Below, piece after piece: positions 38,650-47,316 of a DNA stretch of 64,000 nt (the stretch's first letter is position 1; each line of letters starts with the position of its first letter). The notes beneath the pieces are model-generated. The model saw only the letters and a list, made by a program, of their open reading frames with translations, was not told where the DNA came from and made no database searches. The stretch is taken from contig NZ_JAERQZ010000001.1 of assembly GCF_016735515.1 (NCBI RefSeq), positions 3,212,746-3,276,745 on the forward strand. The letters are read 5' to 3'. Both the position numbers and the translations under genes were made by a program. The DNA comes from Piscinibacter sp. HJYY11 (GTDB lineage: Bacteria; Pseudomonadota; Gammaproteobacteria; Burkholderiales; Burkholderiaceae_C).

Positions 38650-39954
38650 TCAGCGGTTGGCCGCGATGAAGTCGCGGTACCAGTGCGCACTCGCCTTGGG
38701 CGTGCGCTTCTGCGTCTCGTAGTCGACGTGGACCAGGCCGAAACGCTTGTCGTAGCCGGAGTTCCACTCGTAGTTGTCGAGCAGGCTCCAGTAGAAATAG
38801 CCGCGCACGTCGACACCGGCTGCGATCGCGGCACGCAGGGCTTCGAGGTGCGTGCGCACGTACTCGATGCGCGGCTGGTCGTTGACCTGGTTGCCCTCCA
38901 GCACGTCGGCGTTGGCCATGCCGTTCTCGGTGATGTAGACCGGCGGCAGCTTGTAGTCGGCGTTGACCTTGAGCAGCAGCTCGGTCAGGCCCTGCGGATA
39001 GATCTCCCAGCCCATGTCGTTCTCGCCCATGAGCTTCGGTGCCGGCACCGGCGGCTTGGCCGAGCTGGCCCAGATGCGGGTGTAGTAGTTGATGCCGAGG
39101 AAATCGAGTGGCTGCGCGATCACCTCGAAATCGTTTTCGCGAACGACCGGGTAAATGTCGAGGCCGGGGGCCTTGGGATAGCGCTTCAGGAAGATCGGGT
39201 CCATGAACCAGCGCACGAAGGTCGCGTACTCGCGCTCGGCCATGTCGCGGTCGGCCTGCGAATCGGTGGCCGGCGTGGTGGACGACTGGTTGAGCACGAT
39301 GCCGAGCTGCGCCTTCACGCCGGCCGCGCGCATGGCCTGCATCGCCAGCCCGTGCGAGAGCAGCAGGTGGTGCGACACCTGGGCCGCGAGCTGGAAGTCG
39401 CGCGCGCCGGGGGCGAACTGGCCGATGCCGTGGCCGAGCACCGCGGTGCACCAGGGCTCGTTGTGGGTGGCGATGGCGGTCACGCGGTCGCCCAGGCGCT
39501 TGCCCATCACCTCGGCGTAGTCGGCGAAGCGCTGCGCGGTCTCGCGCGTGGCCCAGCCGCCGATGTCCTGCAGGCCTTGCGGCAGGTCCCAGTGGTAGAG
39601 CGTGGCGTGCGGCCTGAGGCCTTTTTCGAGCAGGCGGTCGACGAGGCGGTCGTAGAAGTCGAGGCCCTTGTCGTTCCACGCGCCACGGCCCAGCGGCTGC
39701 ACGCGCGGCCAGGCGATCGAGAAGCGGTAGGCGTCGACGCCCAGCGAGCCGATCAGGTCGATGTCTTCGCGGTAGCGGTGGTAGTGGTCGCAGGCGACGT
39801 CACCGGTGTGGCCCTTGTGCACGTTGCCGGGGAAGTGCGAGAAGGTGTCCCAGATCGAGGGGCCGCGGCCATCTTCGCGGGCCGCTCCTTCGATCTGGTA
39901 AGCAGCCGTGGCGACGCCCCACGAGAAGCCGGAAGGAAATTTCGAGACAGTCAC
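38650..39954 (-). CDS. GH1 beta-glucosidase
   Basis: A 434-residue cytoplasmic glycoside hydrolase family 1 enzyme. The N-terminal family signature is [19 protein letters not shown]. The acid/base Glu is in THNEPW (near 165) and the nucleophile Glu in YITENGM (near 344); [13 protein letters not shown] near the end is typical. There is no signal peptide, so it hydrolyses imported cellobiose or other beta-glucosides. The start is GTG. It is placed between the ATPase and permease genes, the expected position in a cello-oligosaccharide operon. Confidence 0.93.
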   Translation of the reverse strand: MTVSKFPSGFSWGVATAAYQIEGAAREDGRGPSIWDTFSHFPGNVHKGHTGDVACDHYHRYREDIDLIGSLGVDAYRFSIAWPRVQPLGRGAWNDKGLDFYDRLVDRLLEKGLRPHATLYHWDLPQGLQDIGGWATRETAQRFADYAEVMGKRLGDRVTAIATHNEPWCTAVLGHGIGQFAPGARDFQLAAQVSHHLLLSHGLAMQAMRAAGVKAQLGIVLNQSSTTPATDSQADRDMAEREYATFVRWFMDPIFLKRYPKAPGLDIYPVVRENDFEVIAQPLDFLGINYYTRIWASSAKPPVPAPKLMGENDMGWEIYPQGLTELLLKVNADYKLPPVYITENGMANADVLEGNQVNDQPRIEYVRTHLEALRAAIAAGVDVRGYFYWSLLDNYEWNSGYDKRFGLVHVDYETQKRTPKASAHWYRDFIAANR

Positions 39955-39991
39955 GCGTCGGATCCTTGGAAATCTTGGAGGTATGAGGGGA

Positions 39992-40864
39992 TCAAGCCTT
40001 CACCGCACCGGCGGTGAGACCTTCGATGAGTCGGCGCGACGCCATGACGAACATCACGAGCAGCGGCAGCACCGCGATCGACGAGCCGGCGCAGATGGCG
40101 CCCCACGGTGTCTGGCCTGTGCCCTGCAGCGAGCGCAGCGCGAGCGGCACGGTGTACATGTCCATGTCGCGCATGACGATCAGCGGGCCCATGAAGTTGT
40201 TCCACGAGGCGATGAAGGTCACGAGGCCGAGCGTGCCGAGGGCCGGGCCGATGAGCGGCAGGATGATGCGGAAGTAGATGCCGAACTCGCTGCAGCCATC
40301 GATGCGCGCGGCGTCGAGCAGGTCGCGCGGGATCGCCGAGGCGATGTACTGCCGCATCATGAAGATGCCGAGTGCGCCGCAGGCAGCGGGCACGATCAGC
40401 GCCTTGGGCTCGTTCATCCAGCCGAGCCAGCTCATGATGAGCGCGGTGGGGATCATGCCCACGAAGCTCGGCAGCAGCATCGTGCCCATCACGAAGACGA
40501 AGAGCTGCTTCTTGTAGCGGAACTCGTACATCGCGAAGGCATAGCCGGCCAGCGAGCACAGCAGCAGGTTGGCGGCGGTGACGGCGAGCGCGATGTAGAG
40601 GCTCCAGCCGAGGTTGTTCCACCAGTGGGGCAGGCGCTCGAGCAGCAGCTTGAGGTTGTCGTCGAAGTGGTTGCCGAACCAGATGGGCGGCGGCAGCGAC
40701 AGGATCTCGCGGTCGCTGTGCGTCGCGAAGATGAACATGAAATAGAAGGGCGCGAGCATCAGCACCGCACCGCTCAGCACGATGGCGTAGGCGATGAACT
40801 GGCTGGCGTTGAAGCTCGTGCCGTTGCCGCGACGCGGCGCCTGCAGGGCGAGGGTCGCGCTCAT
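39992..40864 (-). CDS. Sugar ABC transporter permease, MalG type
   Basis: A 290-residue CUT1 permease with six predicted helices. It has the EAA loop DLLDAARIDGCSEFGIYFRIILPLIGP and ends RRLIEGLTAGAVKA, the usual MalG-type terminus. Its ATG overlaps the stop of the MalF-type gene (ATGA). Partner of the preceding permease in the cello-oligosaccharide importer. Confidence 0.93.
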   Translation of the reverse strand: MSATLALQAPRRGNGTSFNASQFIAYAIVLSGAVLMLAPFYFMFIFATHSDREILSLPPPIWFGNHFDDNLKLLLERLPHWWNNLGWSLYIALAVTAANLLLCSLAGYAFAMYEFRYKKQLFVFVMGTMLLPSFVGMIPTALIMSWLGWMNEPKALIVPAACGALGIFMMRQYIASAIPRDLLDAARIDGCSEFGIYFRIILPLIGPALGTLGLVTFIASWNNFMGPLIVMRDMDMYTVPLALRSLQGTGQTPWGAICAGSSIAVLPLLVMFVMASRRLIEGLTAGAVKA

Positions 40865-41874
40865 TTCTCTTCCTTCTGCCCGAGCAGCTTGTTGTTGAGC
40901 CAGGTCATGGCGGCGATCAGCATGAAGAGGGCCCAGGCGACGGCCGAGGCGGTGCCGAAGTCACCGTCGACGAAGGCCGTGACGTACATGTGCATGGCCG
41001 CGGTCTTGCCGGCCTGGTCGATGCCGCCGGTGCCACCGGTCAGGATGAAGGGCTCTTCGAACAGCTGCAGGTTGCCGATGATGGTCAGCGTGACCGCGAA
41101 GAAGATCATCGGGCGCAAGAGCGGCAGCACGACGTGGCGGAACTGCTGCCACCGGCTGGCGCCGTCCATCGTGGCGGCCTCGAACAGGTCCTTCGGGATG
41201 GTCTGCATCGCCGAGAGGTAGAGCACCGTGTTCCAGCCGACGTAGCGCCAGAAGACGACGAAGGAGATCATCCACTTCGTGTACTGCGGCTGGCCCCAGT
41301 CGATGTTCTGCTCGGGCAGAAACCAGTTGAACACCGGCAGCTGCTGCAGCGCGGCGATGCTGGCGTTGACGACGCCGAAATCGCGCGAGAAGAGCGTGGA
41401 GAACACGAGCGAGATCGCCACGCTCGAGGTGATGAAGGGCAGGAAGTAGATGCCGACCACCGCGTTGCGCCAGCGCCTGAACGCCATGTGCAGGAAGAAC
41501 GCGAGCGGCAGCGCCACCAGGTGCTGCGGCACGCCGGAGACGATGGCCATCCAGCCGGTGTTGTAGAGCGACTTGTGGAACCAGTCGTCGTCGAACAGGA
41601 TGTACGTGTAGTTCTCGATGCCCACGAAGTTCATCGCGGCGAGGCCGGCAGCCGGCTCCCAGCGGTGGAACGACAGGTACACCGAGAACAGCAGCGGGAA
41701 CAGCCCGAACACCAGGAAGATGACGAAGAACGGGCTGATGAAGAGGTAGGGCGCCAGCGTGCGAAGGTTCCAGCGCTTGCGGCGCTGCACGGTCGGCGTC
41801 ACGCTGGACGCCTCCGGAGTCAGGGGTTTTGACATGGCTTGCATGGTGACGCGCCCGGTCTCTTCTTCTTTCAT
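40861..41874 (-). CDS. Sugar ABC transporter permease, MalF type
   Basis: About 337 residues, six-helix CUT1 permease. The first helix is PYLFISPFFVIFLVFGLFPL and the EAA loop is DLFEAATMDGASRWQQFRHVVLPLL. Its start follows the binding-protein stop by 14 bases. The ATG at 41874 lacks a clear ribosome site; in-frame ATGs at 41844 and 41835 are alternatives that would remove 10-13 residues. It forms the membrane channel with the MalG-type protein. Confidence 0.92.
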   Translation of the reverse strand: MKEEETGRVTMQAMSKPLTPEASSVTPTVQRRKRWNLRTLAPYLFISPFFVIFLVFGLFPLLFSVYLSFHRWEPAAGLAAMNFVGIENYTYILFDDDWFHKSLYNTGWMAIVSGVPQHLVALPLAFFLHMAFRRWRNAVVGIYFLPFITSSVAISLVFSTLFSRDFGVVNASIAALQQLPVFNWFLPEQNIDWGQPQYTKWMISFVVFWRYVGWNTVLYLSAMQTIPKDLFEAATMDGASRWQQFRHVVLPLLRPMIFFAVTLTIIGNLQLFEEPFILTGGTGGIDQAGKTAAMHMYVTAFVDGDFGTASAVAWALFMLIAAMTWLNNKLLGQKEEK

Positions 41875-41888
41875 CGACTGCGCTGCGG

Positions 41889-43139
41889 TCAGCGGCGCAC
41901 GCGCTTCTTGAGAGCGGCCTGGGCATCGGCCAGCGCAGCCTTGATGTCCTTGTTCTGCTCGAGGACCTTCTCCAGCTCGGCGTTGACGACTTCACGGGCG
42001 ACCGGGTCGTACTTGTCGACGGCGATGGCCTGGATCTTGTCGGCCGCGACCTTCCACTGCTGGCGGGCCTTCTGGCCACCGAGGTACTCGATCGGCTGGT
42101 CGAGGAAGGCGTCGTTCTGCGCTTCGATCAACGAGGGGAAGGCGTCGAGCTTGCGGAAGGCCTCGAGCTGCATGTCCTTGTTGAGCGTGAGGAACTTGAT
42201 GAAGTCCCACGCGGCGGCCTTGTTGGCGGCCTTCTTCGGGATGGCGTAGAACGAGCCGCCCCAGTAGCCGAACGAGTTGTTGGGCAGCTGGGCCGAGCGC
42301 CACTTGCCGGCCGATTCCTTGGCGAGCCAGTTGTTGAGGTGGCCGGCGAGCCAGGCACCCATCATCTGCGAGGCGATGCGGTCGCGCTTGAAGCCTTCGG
42401 TCCACTCGTTGGACCAGGCGCCGATCTTGCCGTCGATGCCGGCGGTGCGAGCGGCCTTGGCCAGCTCGAAGGCCTTGACGAAGCGGGCGCTGGTGACGAG
42501 CGGCTGGCCCTTCTTGTCGAAGTACACGCCTTCGCCGTCCTTCAGGCCGGAGCGGATGTAGATGTCCTTGATGTCGACGGCGTTGCCGAGCATGTAGGCG
42601 CCGGTCGCGGCCTTCACCTTCTTGCCGGATTCGATGAACGACTCCCAGCTCTTGGTGAGGTCGGCTTCGCTGACGCCGGCCTTGTCGAGCAGGTCCTTGC
42701 GGTAGAAGAGCGCGCCGGGGCCGATGTCGACCGGCATCGCGTTGAGTGCGCCGGTGCCGCTCATCGCCTGCGGGTAGCTGAACTTGGAGACCTTCGCCCG
42801 GTACTGCATCGCGTTGTAGGGCGCCTTCGACAGGTCTTCCAGGCCGCCCGACTCGGCGAACTTGCCGATGAAGTCGTTGTCGACGGCCATCACGTCGGGC
42901 AGGTTGGCGCCGGTGGCCAGCGCCGTCGTCATGGCGGTGTGGTGGTCGGGATAGGCGAGCGACGCGAGCTTGATCTCGACGTTGGGGTTGAGCTTCTGGT
43001 ACAGCGGGATCGCGGCCTTCACGCCACGGTCGAGGTCGGGGAAGGACGCGACCGTGATGGTCACCTTGGTCTGGGCCTGGGCGCCTGCGGCCAGCAGGCC
43101 GGCCACGGCGAACAGCAGCGGCTTGATCATGTTTTTCAT
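41889..43139 (-). CDS. Sugar ABC transporter solute-binding protein
   Basis: A 416-residue family 1 extracellular binding protein. The signal peptide ends AGAQAQ. The mature N-terminus TKVTITVASFPDLDRGVKAA is typical, followed by YPDHHTAMTTALATGANLPDV, GALFYRKDLLDKAG and YWGGSFYAIPKK. GGAGACACAG precedes the ATG. It is the first gene of the operon, 214 bases downstream of a consensus-like promoter. It probably binds cello-oligosaccharides, judging from the GH1, GH5 and porin neighbours. Confidence 0.92.
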   Translation of the reverse strand: MKNMIKPLLFAVAGLLAAGAQAQTKVTITVASFPDLDRGVKAAIPLYQKLNPNVEIKLASLAYPDHHTAMTTALATGANLPDVMAVDNDFIGKFAESGGLEDLSKAPYNAMQYRAKVSKFSYPQAMSGTGALNAMPVDIGPGALFYRKDLLDKAGVSEADLTKSWESFIESGKKVKAATGAYMLGNAVDIKDIYIRSGLKDGEGVYFDKKGQPLVTSARFVKAFELAKAARTAGIDGKIGAWSNEWTEGFKRDRIASQMMGAWLAGHLNNWLAKESAGKWRSAQLPNNSFGYWGGSFYAIPKKAANKAAAWDFIKFLTLNKDMQLEAFRKLDAFPSLIEAQNDAFLDQPIEYLGGQKARQQWKVAADKIQAIAVDKYDPVAREVVNAELEKVLEQNKDIKAALADAQAALKKRVRR

Positions 43140-43324
43140 CTGTGTCTCCTCGGCTGGGACAGCGTGCCAGCCGCTGCTTCAAGCGTCTGGCATCGTTTTC
43201 ACGAAAAGCGAGGCATGTAACCCGATCACATGCACCGCGCACTCGGTCACCTCGGGGGACCTGCGTGCATTTCCTCTCTGTAAGAGGAGGCAAACAGGGC
43301 GGCACCGTCGGCGGAGATGTGACT

Positions 43325-43350
43325 CGATTTCATGTGAAATCGATTTCACA
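43325..43350. promoter_or_regulatory. LacI-type operator: perfect 18-bp palindrome plus extra half-site
   Basis: TGTGAAATCGATTTCACA (43333-43350) is a perfect palindrome. An extra CGATTTCA arm at 43325-43332 makes three alternating half-sites. The palindrome covers about +3 to +20 of the predicted transcript, a position for repression. The central CG and the TGAAA arms match the site at 44551-44564 next to the LacI gene. Confidence 0.75.
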
Positions 43351-43359
43351 ACGGCGCGT

Positions 43360-43388
43360 ATTTCATCGCCGGGGGTCGGGGGTGTCAA
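43360..43388 (-). promoter_or_regulatory. Sigma-70 promoter of the cello-oligosaccharide operon
   Basis: On the minus strand, TTGACA (43388-43383) is followed after 17 bases by TGAAAT (43365-43360), a perfect -35 and a 4-of-6 -10. Transcription would begin near 43353, immediately before the operator palindrome, and run into the binding-protein gene. Confidence 0.72.
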
Positions 43389-43460
43389 CACGGGAAACCC
43401 CAGAAAGGCCCAAACCTAGGGAAAGCCCTTGTCTTGCCGGCGACACGGTCGGGGCCGGCC

Positions 43461-44492
43461 TCAGCGGCGGGGCAACAGGGTCTGCAGCAGCGGCTTGCGC
43501 CACTCCAGCGAGCGCGGCTCCAGCACGCCGAAGCCGGCCGCCAGTTCCCAGTAGGCCCACGAGAAACCACGTGCCTCGGCGTGCTCGCGCACGGCGCGTG
43601 TCCACGCGAGGCGGCTCGCGTTGTCGGCCTTGGAGTAGGCCCCGAACTCGCCGAGGTAGATGGGCCGCTGCTCGCGCCTGGCCCAGTCGGCCACACCGTC
43701 GAAGTCTTCGCGCAGCTGCTTCAGCTCGGGCTCGCGGCCGCGCCAGGTGGTGCCCATCCAGGCCGCCGCACCGCTCACCCATTCGGCGCCCTGGTGCGTG
43801 ACGGCCATCGGCTCGTAGTAGTGGAAGGTGGCGATGATGTTGCGGTCGTCCTTCGGCAGGTCGAGCGACCACAGCATGCGGCGGCTGTTCCAGTCGGCGC
43901 CGCCGATGATGAGCGTGCGGTGCGGGTTGCTCGCGCGGATGACCGGCAGCACCGCGGCGAGCGCGTCGTTCCACTTCGACTGCGTGAGCTTGTTGTGCGG
44001 CTCGTTGAGCACCTCGAAGATCACCTGCGGCGGCGCGTCGCGGTAGTGCTCGGCCACCTGCTCCCACAGGCCGAGGAAGCGCGCGCGCTCGGCCTCGGGG
44101 TCGCTCATCATCCCGGTGTAGTGGTGCATGTCGAGCACGATGGCGAGCTTGTGCTCGAGCGCGAGTTTCACCACGCCGTCGATGCGCGCGAAGAACTCGG
44201 GGTCGATGGTGTACGGGGCCTTGTCGGCCGCCTGCGCATCCCAGCGGATGGGCAGGCGGATGGCGGTGAAGCCGGCCTTCGCGGTGAGCGCGATGAACTC
44301 GTCACGCAGTGCCGGGCCGGCCATGCCTTCGCGGGCGTGGTCGAGCATGTTGCCGAAGTTGATGCTCTTGGCGAGCAGGCGGTTGCAGCTCTCGGCCCGG
44401 GCCTGGGGCGGCTGCTGGAAGTCGCAGGCCGCGGCAGGCAAAGCCAGGCAGGCCAGGCTGGCCAACAATGATCGGAAGGGGTGGCAAGGCAT
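43461..44492 (-). CDS. GH5 family endoglucanase (cellulase)
   Basis: A 343-residue exported glycoside hydrolase family 5 enzyme. The N-terminal signal is SLLASLACLALPAAAC. Family motifs: AIRLPIRWD, VLDMHHYTG, acid/base Glu in FEVLNEPHN (near 161), HYYEPMAVTHQG, and nucleophile Glu in YLGEFGAY (near 279). It cleaves internal beta-1,4-glucan bonds, feeding the porin and ABC importer. It is divergent from the LacI gene, with a shared LacI-type site in between. Confidence 0.92.
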   Translation of the reverse strand: MPCHPFRSLLASLACLALPAAACDFQQPPQARAESCNRLLAKSINFGNMLDHAREGMAGPALRDEFIALTAKAGFTAIRLPIRWDAQAADKAPYTIDPEFFARIDGVVKLALEHKLAIVLDMHHYTGMMSDPEAERARFLGLWEQVAEHYRDAPPQVIFEVLNEPHNKLTQSKWNDALAAVLPVIRASNPHRTLIIGGADWNSRRMLWSLDLPKDDRNIIATFHYYEPMAVTHQGAEWVSGAAAWMGTTWRGREPELKQLREDFDGVADWARREQRPIYLGEFGAYSKADNASRLAWTRAVREHAEARGFSWAYWELAAGFGVLEPRSLEWRKPLLQTLLPRR

Positions 44493-44550
44493 GGTTGTCT
44501 CCGTGTTTCTTGGGATGGGGAAGGGCTGCGGGCGACGGGCACGCGCAGCT

Positions 44551-44564
44551 TGAAAACGTTATCA
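44551..44564. promoter_or_regulatory. LacI-type operator between GH5 and LacI genes
   Basis: TGAAAACGTTATCA is a 14-base near-perfect palindrome with central CG, broken only at one base pair of the arms. It matches the core of the 43333-43350 operator at 11 of 14 positions. It lies 59 bases before the GH5 start and about 67 bases before the LacI start, so it could control both. Confidence 0.65.
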
Positions 44565-44630
44565 TCCCGCGCGCCGTACCACCCTTGTACCCACCTTTCA
44601 CCGACCTCCACCCTCTTGCGCCCCGACGCC

Positions 44631-45683
44631 GTGACCGATTCCGACGACCGCCAGAGCCCGGCCTCACCCCAGAGCGTCAGCGCGACCCCTGAAGCCGTCA
44701 CGGTGCTCGACGTGGCCCGTGAAGCCGGCGTCTCGGCGAGCACGGTCTCGCGCATCCTCAACGGCACGGCACGCGTGGCCTCCGACAAGCGCACCGCGGT
44801 CGAGAACGCCATCCGCAAGCTCGACTTCAAACCCAACCTCTTTGCGCGCAGCCTGAAGACGGGCACCACGATGACGGTGGGCGTGCTCACGCAAGACATC
44901 GAGAGCCCGTTCTTCAACCGCGCCATGCGCGGCATCGAAGAGGGCCTGTCGGGCAGCGGCTACGCGCCCATCATCGTGAGCGGCCACTGGAATGCGAAGG
45001 AGGAGGCCGAGCGCATCCGCCTGCTGCTGGCGCGCCGCATCGACGGCCTGGTGATCCTGACCGGCCACCTCGACGACAGCCAGATCGTCGACTTCGCGCG
45101 GCACCAGCCCATCGTCGTGACCGGCCGCCAGCTCAACGCGCCGAACGTGCGCAGCCGCCTGCTCGACCAGGAGCACGGTGGCTACATCGCGACGCGCCAC
45201 CTGATCAGCCTCGGCCACAAGCGCATCGCGCACATCGCCGGCCCGCGCGACCATTTCGACGCCACCGAGCGCCTGGCCGGCTACCGCCGGGCGCACGCCG
45301 AAGCGGGGCTCGAGGTCGCGCCCGAGCTGATCGTGCAGGGCGACTTCCTGGAAAGCGGCGGCCTGCTGTCGATGAACCGGCTGCTCGACAGCGGCCACCC
45401 GTTCACCGCCGTCTTCGCCGCCAATGACCAGACGGCCTTCGGCGCGCGCGTGGCGATGTACCGCCGGGGCATCCGCGTGCCCGACGACCTGTCACTGGTG
45501 GGGGTGGACGACCTGCCCGCCGCGGCCTACCTCACGCCGCCGATCACGACGGTGCGCCAGCCGATCTACGAGATGGGGCTCTTCGCTGCGCACGCGCTGC
45601 TCAACATGCTGGGCAATCGCGTGCCGGAGATCGACCTGCCGGCGCTGGAGCTGATCGTCCGAGAGACGACCCGCCGCCTCTGA
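44631..45683 (+). CDS. LacI family repressor of the beta-glucoside locus
   Basis: About 350 residues. After a short N-terminal extension, the LacI helix-turn-helix reads VTVLDVAREAGVSASTVSRI, with hinge KLDFKPNLFARSLKTG. The periplasmic-binding-protein-like core has VGVLTQDIESPFFN, GLVILTGHLDDSQIV, VFAANDQTAFGARVA and LVGVDDLPAAAYLTPP. The GTG at 44631 was chosen; an upstream in-frame extension crosses the operator. It is likely to repress the transport operon and the GH5 gene, released by a cello-oligosaccharide or cellobiose. Effector identity is inferred. Confidence 0.92.
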   Translation: MTDSDDRQSPASPQSVSATPEAVTVLDVAREAGVSASTVSRILNGTARVASDKRTAVENAIRKLDFKPNLFARSLKTGTTMTVGVLTQDIESPFFNRAMRGIEEGLSGSGYAPIIVSGHWNAKEEAERIRLLLARRIDGLVILTGHLDDSQIVDFARHQPIVVTGRQLNAPNVRSRLLDQEHGGYIATRHLISLGHKRIAHIAGPRDHFDATERLAGYRRAHAEAGLEVAPELIVQGDFLESGGLLSMNRLLDSGHPFTAVFAANDQTAFGARVAMYRRGIRVPDDLSLVGVDDLPAAAYLTPPITTVRQPIYEMGLFAAHALLNMLGNRVPEIDLPALELIVRETTRRL

Positions 45684-45686
45684 ACT

Positions 45687-46502
45687 TCAGCCGCGAGCCG
45701 CGGCGTCTTCGATCGCCTGCTGCACCTTGCGAGCACCGCGCAAGACCAGGGTCTGGTCCAGCATCGCCTGCGGTGCCACCGCCTGCGCCACTTCGTCGAG
45801 CGAATCCGGGTCGGTCATCAGCGCATTGGCCAGTGCCGACAGCGCACAGATGGCGCGACGCGGGGCCTGCGCCGGCAGTTGCCGCAGCGCGTTGACGCGC
45901 ACGTGGTGGCGCACGCTGGCCACCGCCGCAGGGCCCAGGCCCCAGCTTTCGCACAGCGAGGCGCCCAGCGCATCGTGGCTCACGCCGAAGGCTTCGTATT
46001 CGCGCTCGACCAGTTCCATGTCATTGGTCGACGAGGCCAGCATCGGCTGGTAGGCCTCGGGCGCGTGCTTGAAGAGCACGGCCTTGCCGCATTCCTCGAA
46101 CAGGCCGGCCGAGTGCGCGCCCCAGGGATCGACGCTCAGCGCCTGGCCGATGCGGCCCATCAAGAGGCCACGCACGCTGGCGCGTTGCCACACCGGCTCG
46201 AGCTCGGGCACCGCCGGGAACACCGCGCGCAGGCCGAATTCGAAGGTCACCGCCGCCACTTCGCGCGTGCCCAGGTACATCACCGCCTGCTGCACGCTCT
46301 GCACCCGGCCCTTCAGGCCGTAGAGCGACGAGTTGACCGCCTTCATCACCGCCGCGGCCAGCGCCATGTCGGACTCGACCAGCCGGCCGAGCGTGGGCAG
46401 GTCGACGTCGTCGTCGGCCAGCAGCAGCGAGAGCTTGACCAGCACCTCCGGCTGGGCCGGCACGTCGATGTTGAGTGAGCGCAGTTTGGGGTCCACGGGC
46501 AT
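45687..46502 (-). CDS. HDOD domain signalling protein
   Basis: A 271-residue HDOD (HD-related output) protein. Motifs: PTLGRLVESDMALAAAVMKAVNSS, VQSVQQAVMYLGTREVAAV, FGVSHDALGASLCESWGLG and VRHHV. The phosphohydrolase metal residues of true HD domains are incomplete, as is normal for HDOD. Such proteins act in signal transduction, stress or chemotaxis networks. Its stop is three bases from that of the convergent LacI gene; no functional link to that locus is apparent. Confidence 0.85.
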   Translation of the reverse strand: MPVDPKLRSLNIDVPAQPEVLVKLSLLLADDDVDLPTLGRLVESDMALAAAVMKAVNSSLYGLKGRVQSVQQAVMYLGTREVAAVTFEFGLRAVFPAVPELEPVWQRASVRGLLMGRIGQALSVDPWGAHSAGLFEECGKAVLFKHAPEAYQPMLASSTNDMELVEREYEAFGVSHDALGASLCESWGLGPAAVASVRHHVRVNALRQLPAQAPRRAICALSALANALMTDPDSLDEVAQAVAPQAMLDQTLVLRGARKVQQAIEDAAARG

Positions 46503-46672
46503 GGGGCCTCCATCAAAGTCAGGACTTCACGACCCATGCTACGCAGGCGGGGCGGGGTCGATCAACCGAACAGACCACCCAAAACATGGCTTCAATCGCT
46601 TTGACGAACGGCCGTGCCATTTGGTGCCTGCCTTCATATACTCCGGGCCATCCCCGCAAAGAGGGTCGCCAC

Positions 46673-47290
46673 ATGACCATCAAGCTCGCCAAAAGCGAAC
46701 AAACGCTCCAAGCCATCATCAAGACCGCCCTGCAGATTGCCGTGGTGGAGGGCCTGCAGGCCGTTACGCTGGGCGAGGTCGCCAAGCGCATGGACATCAG
46801 CAAGAGCGGGGTGTTCGCCCGTGTCGGCTCTGTCGAGGCGCTGCAGAGCATGGTGATCAAGGAGTACAGCCGCATCTTCGTGGCCAATGTGTTCACCCCG
46901 GCACTGAGTGCACCGCGCGGCCTGCCGCGCCTGAACGCGATCATGCGGCTGTGGATCGGCCGCGGCACCGGCGAGAACGCCTTCGCCGGCGGCCTGCACG
47001 CCACCGCCGCCTTCGACCTCGACCACGTGGAAAGCCAGTTGCGCGACGAGCTGCTCGAAGCCGTGCTCGCCTGGCGCGTGCTGCTCAAGGGCGCCATCGT
47101 GCGCTGCATCGAAGAAGGTCACCTGCGGCCCGAGACCGACCCGGCCCAGCTCACCTTCGAGATCAACAGCCTGATGGTGGGCTTCCTGCACGAGTCGCGC
47201 TTCGTGCGCGACCCGGCCGCGCACGAGCGCGCCACCTCGGCCTACCAGCGGCTGATCTCCACCTACCGCAGCTTCTCCTACGCGGACTGA
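46673..47290 (+). CDS. TetR family regulator, paralogue of the 8502 gene
   Basis: A 205-residue regulator. The DNA-binding helix-turn-helix is VTLGEVAKRMDISKSGVFAR, and the core has NVFTPALSAPRGLPRLNAIM, closely matching the regulator encoded at 8502-9119, which has the same length. A -10-like TATACT lies at 46637-46642. No copy of the palindromic operator of the first TetR was found here, and the next gene is convergent, so its targets are not obvious. Confidence 0.9.
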   Translation: MTIKLAKSEQTLQAIIKTALQIAVVEGLQAVTLGEVAKRMDISKSGVFARVGSVEALQSMVIKEYSRIFVANVFTPALSAPRGLPRLNAIMRLWIGRGTGENAFAGGLHATAAFDLDHVESQLRDELLEAVLAWRVLLKGAIVRCIEEGHLRPETDPAQLTFEINSLMVGFLHESRFVRDPAAHERATSAYQRLISTYRSFSYAD

Positions 47291-47316
47291 CGAGGCCTGC
47301 GCGCGCACGCAGGGCG

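Larger units (their letters stand above)
43140..43460 (-). other. Regulatory region of the cello-oligosaccharide operon (321 bp, no gene)
   Basis: This stretch separates the binding-protein start from the end of the GH5 gene. It holds the promoter at 43360-43388, the operator palindrome at 43333-43350, a long predicted leader of about 214 bases, and near the gene a lone half-site CGTTTTCA (43194-43201) that is the reverse complement of one arm of the site at 44551. No open frame with a plausible start was found. Confidence 0.7.

Noticed and set aside
46601..46606. TTGACG as a -35 box for the second TetR gene
   Set aside because: It is 30 bases from the only -10-like hexamer (46637-46642), far outside the 16-18 range.
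47296..47314. CCTGCG/CGCAGG inverted repeat between TetR and TSUP genes
   Set aside because: Short GC stem without a T-run; not distinguishable from chance in this GC-rich sequence.
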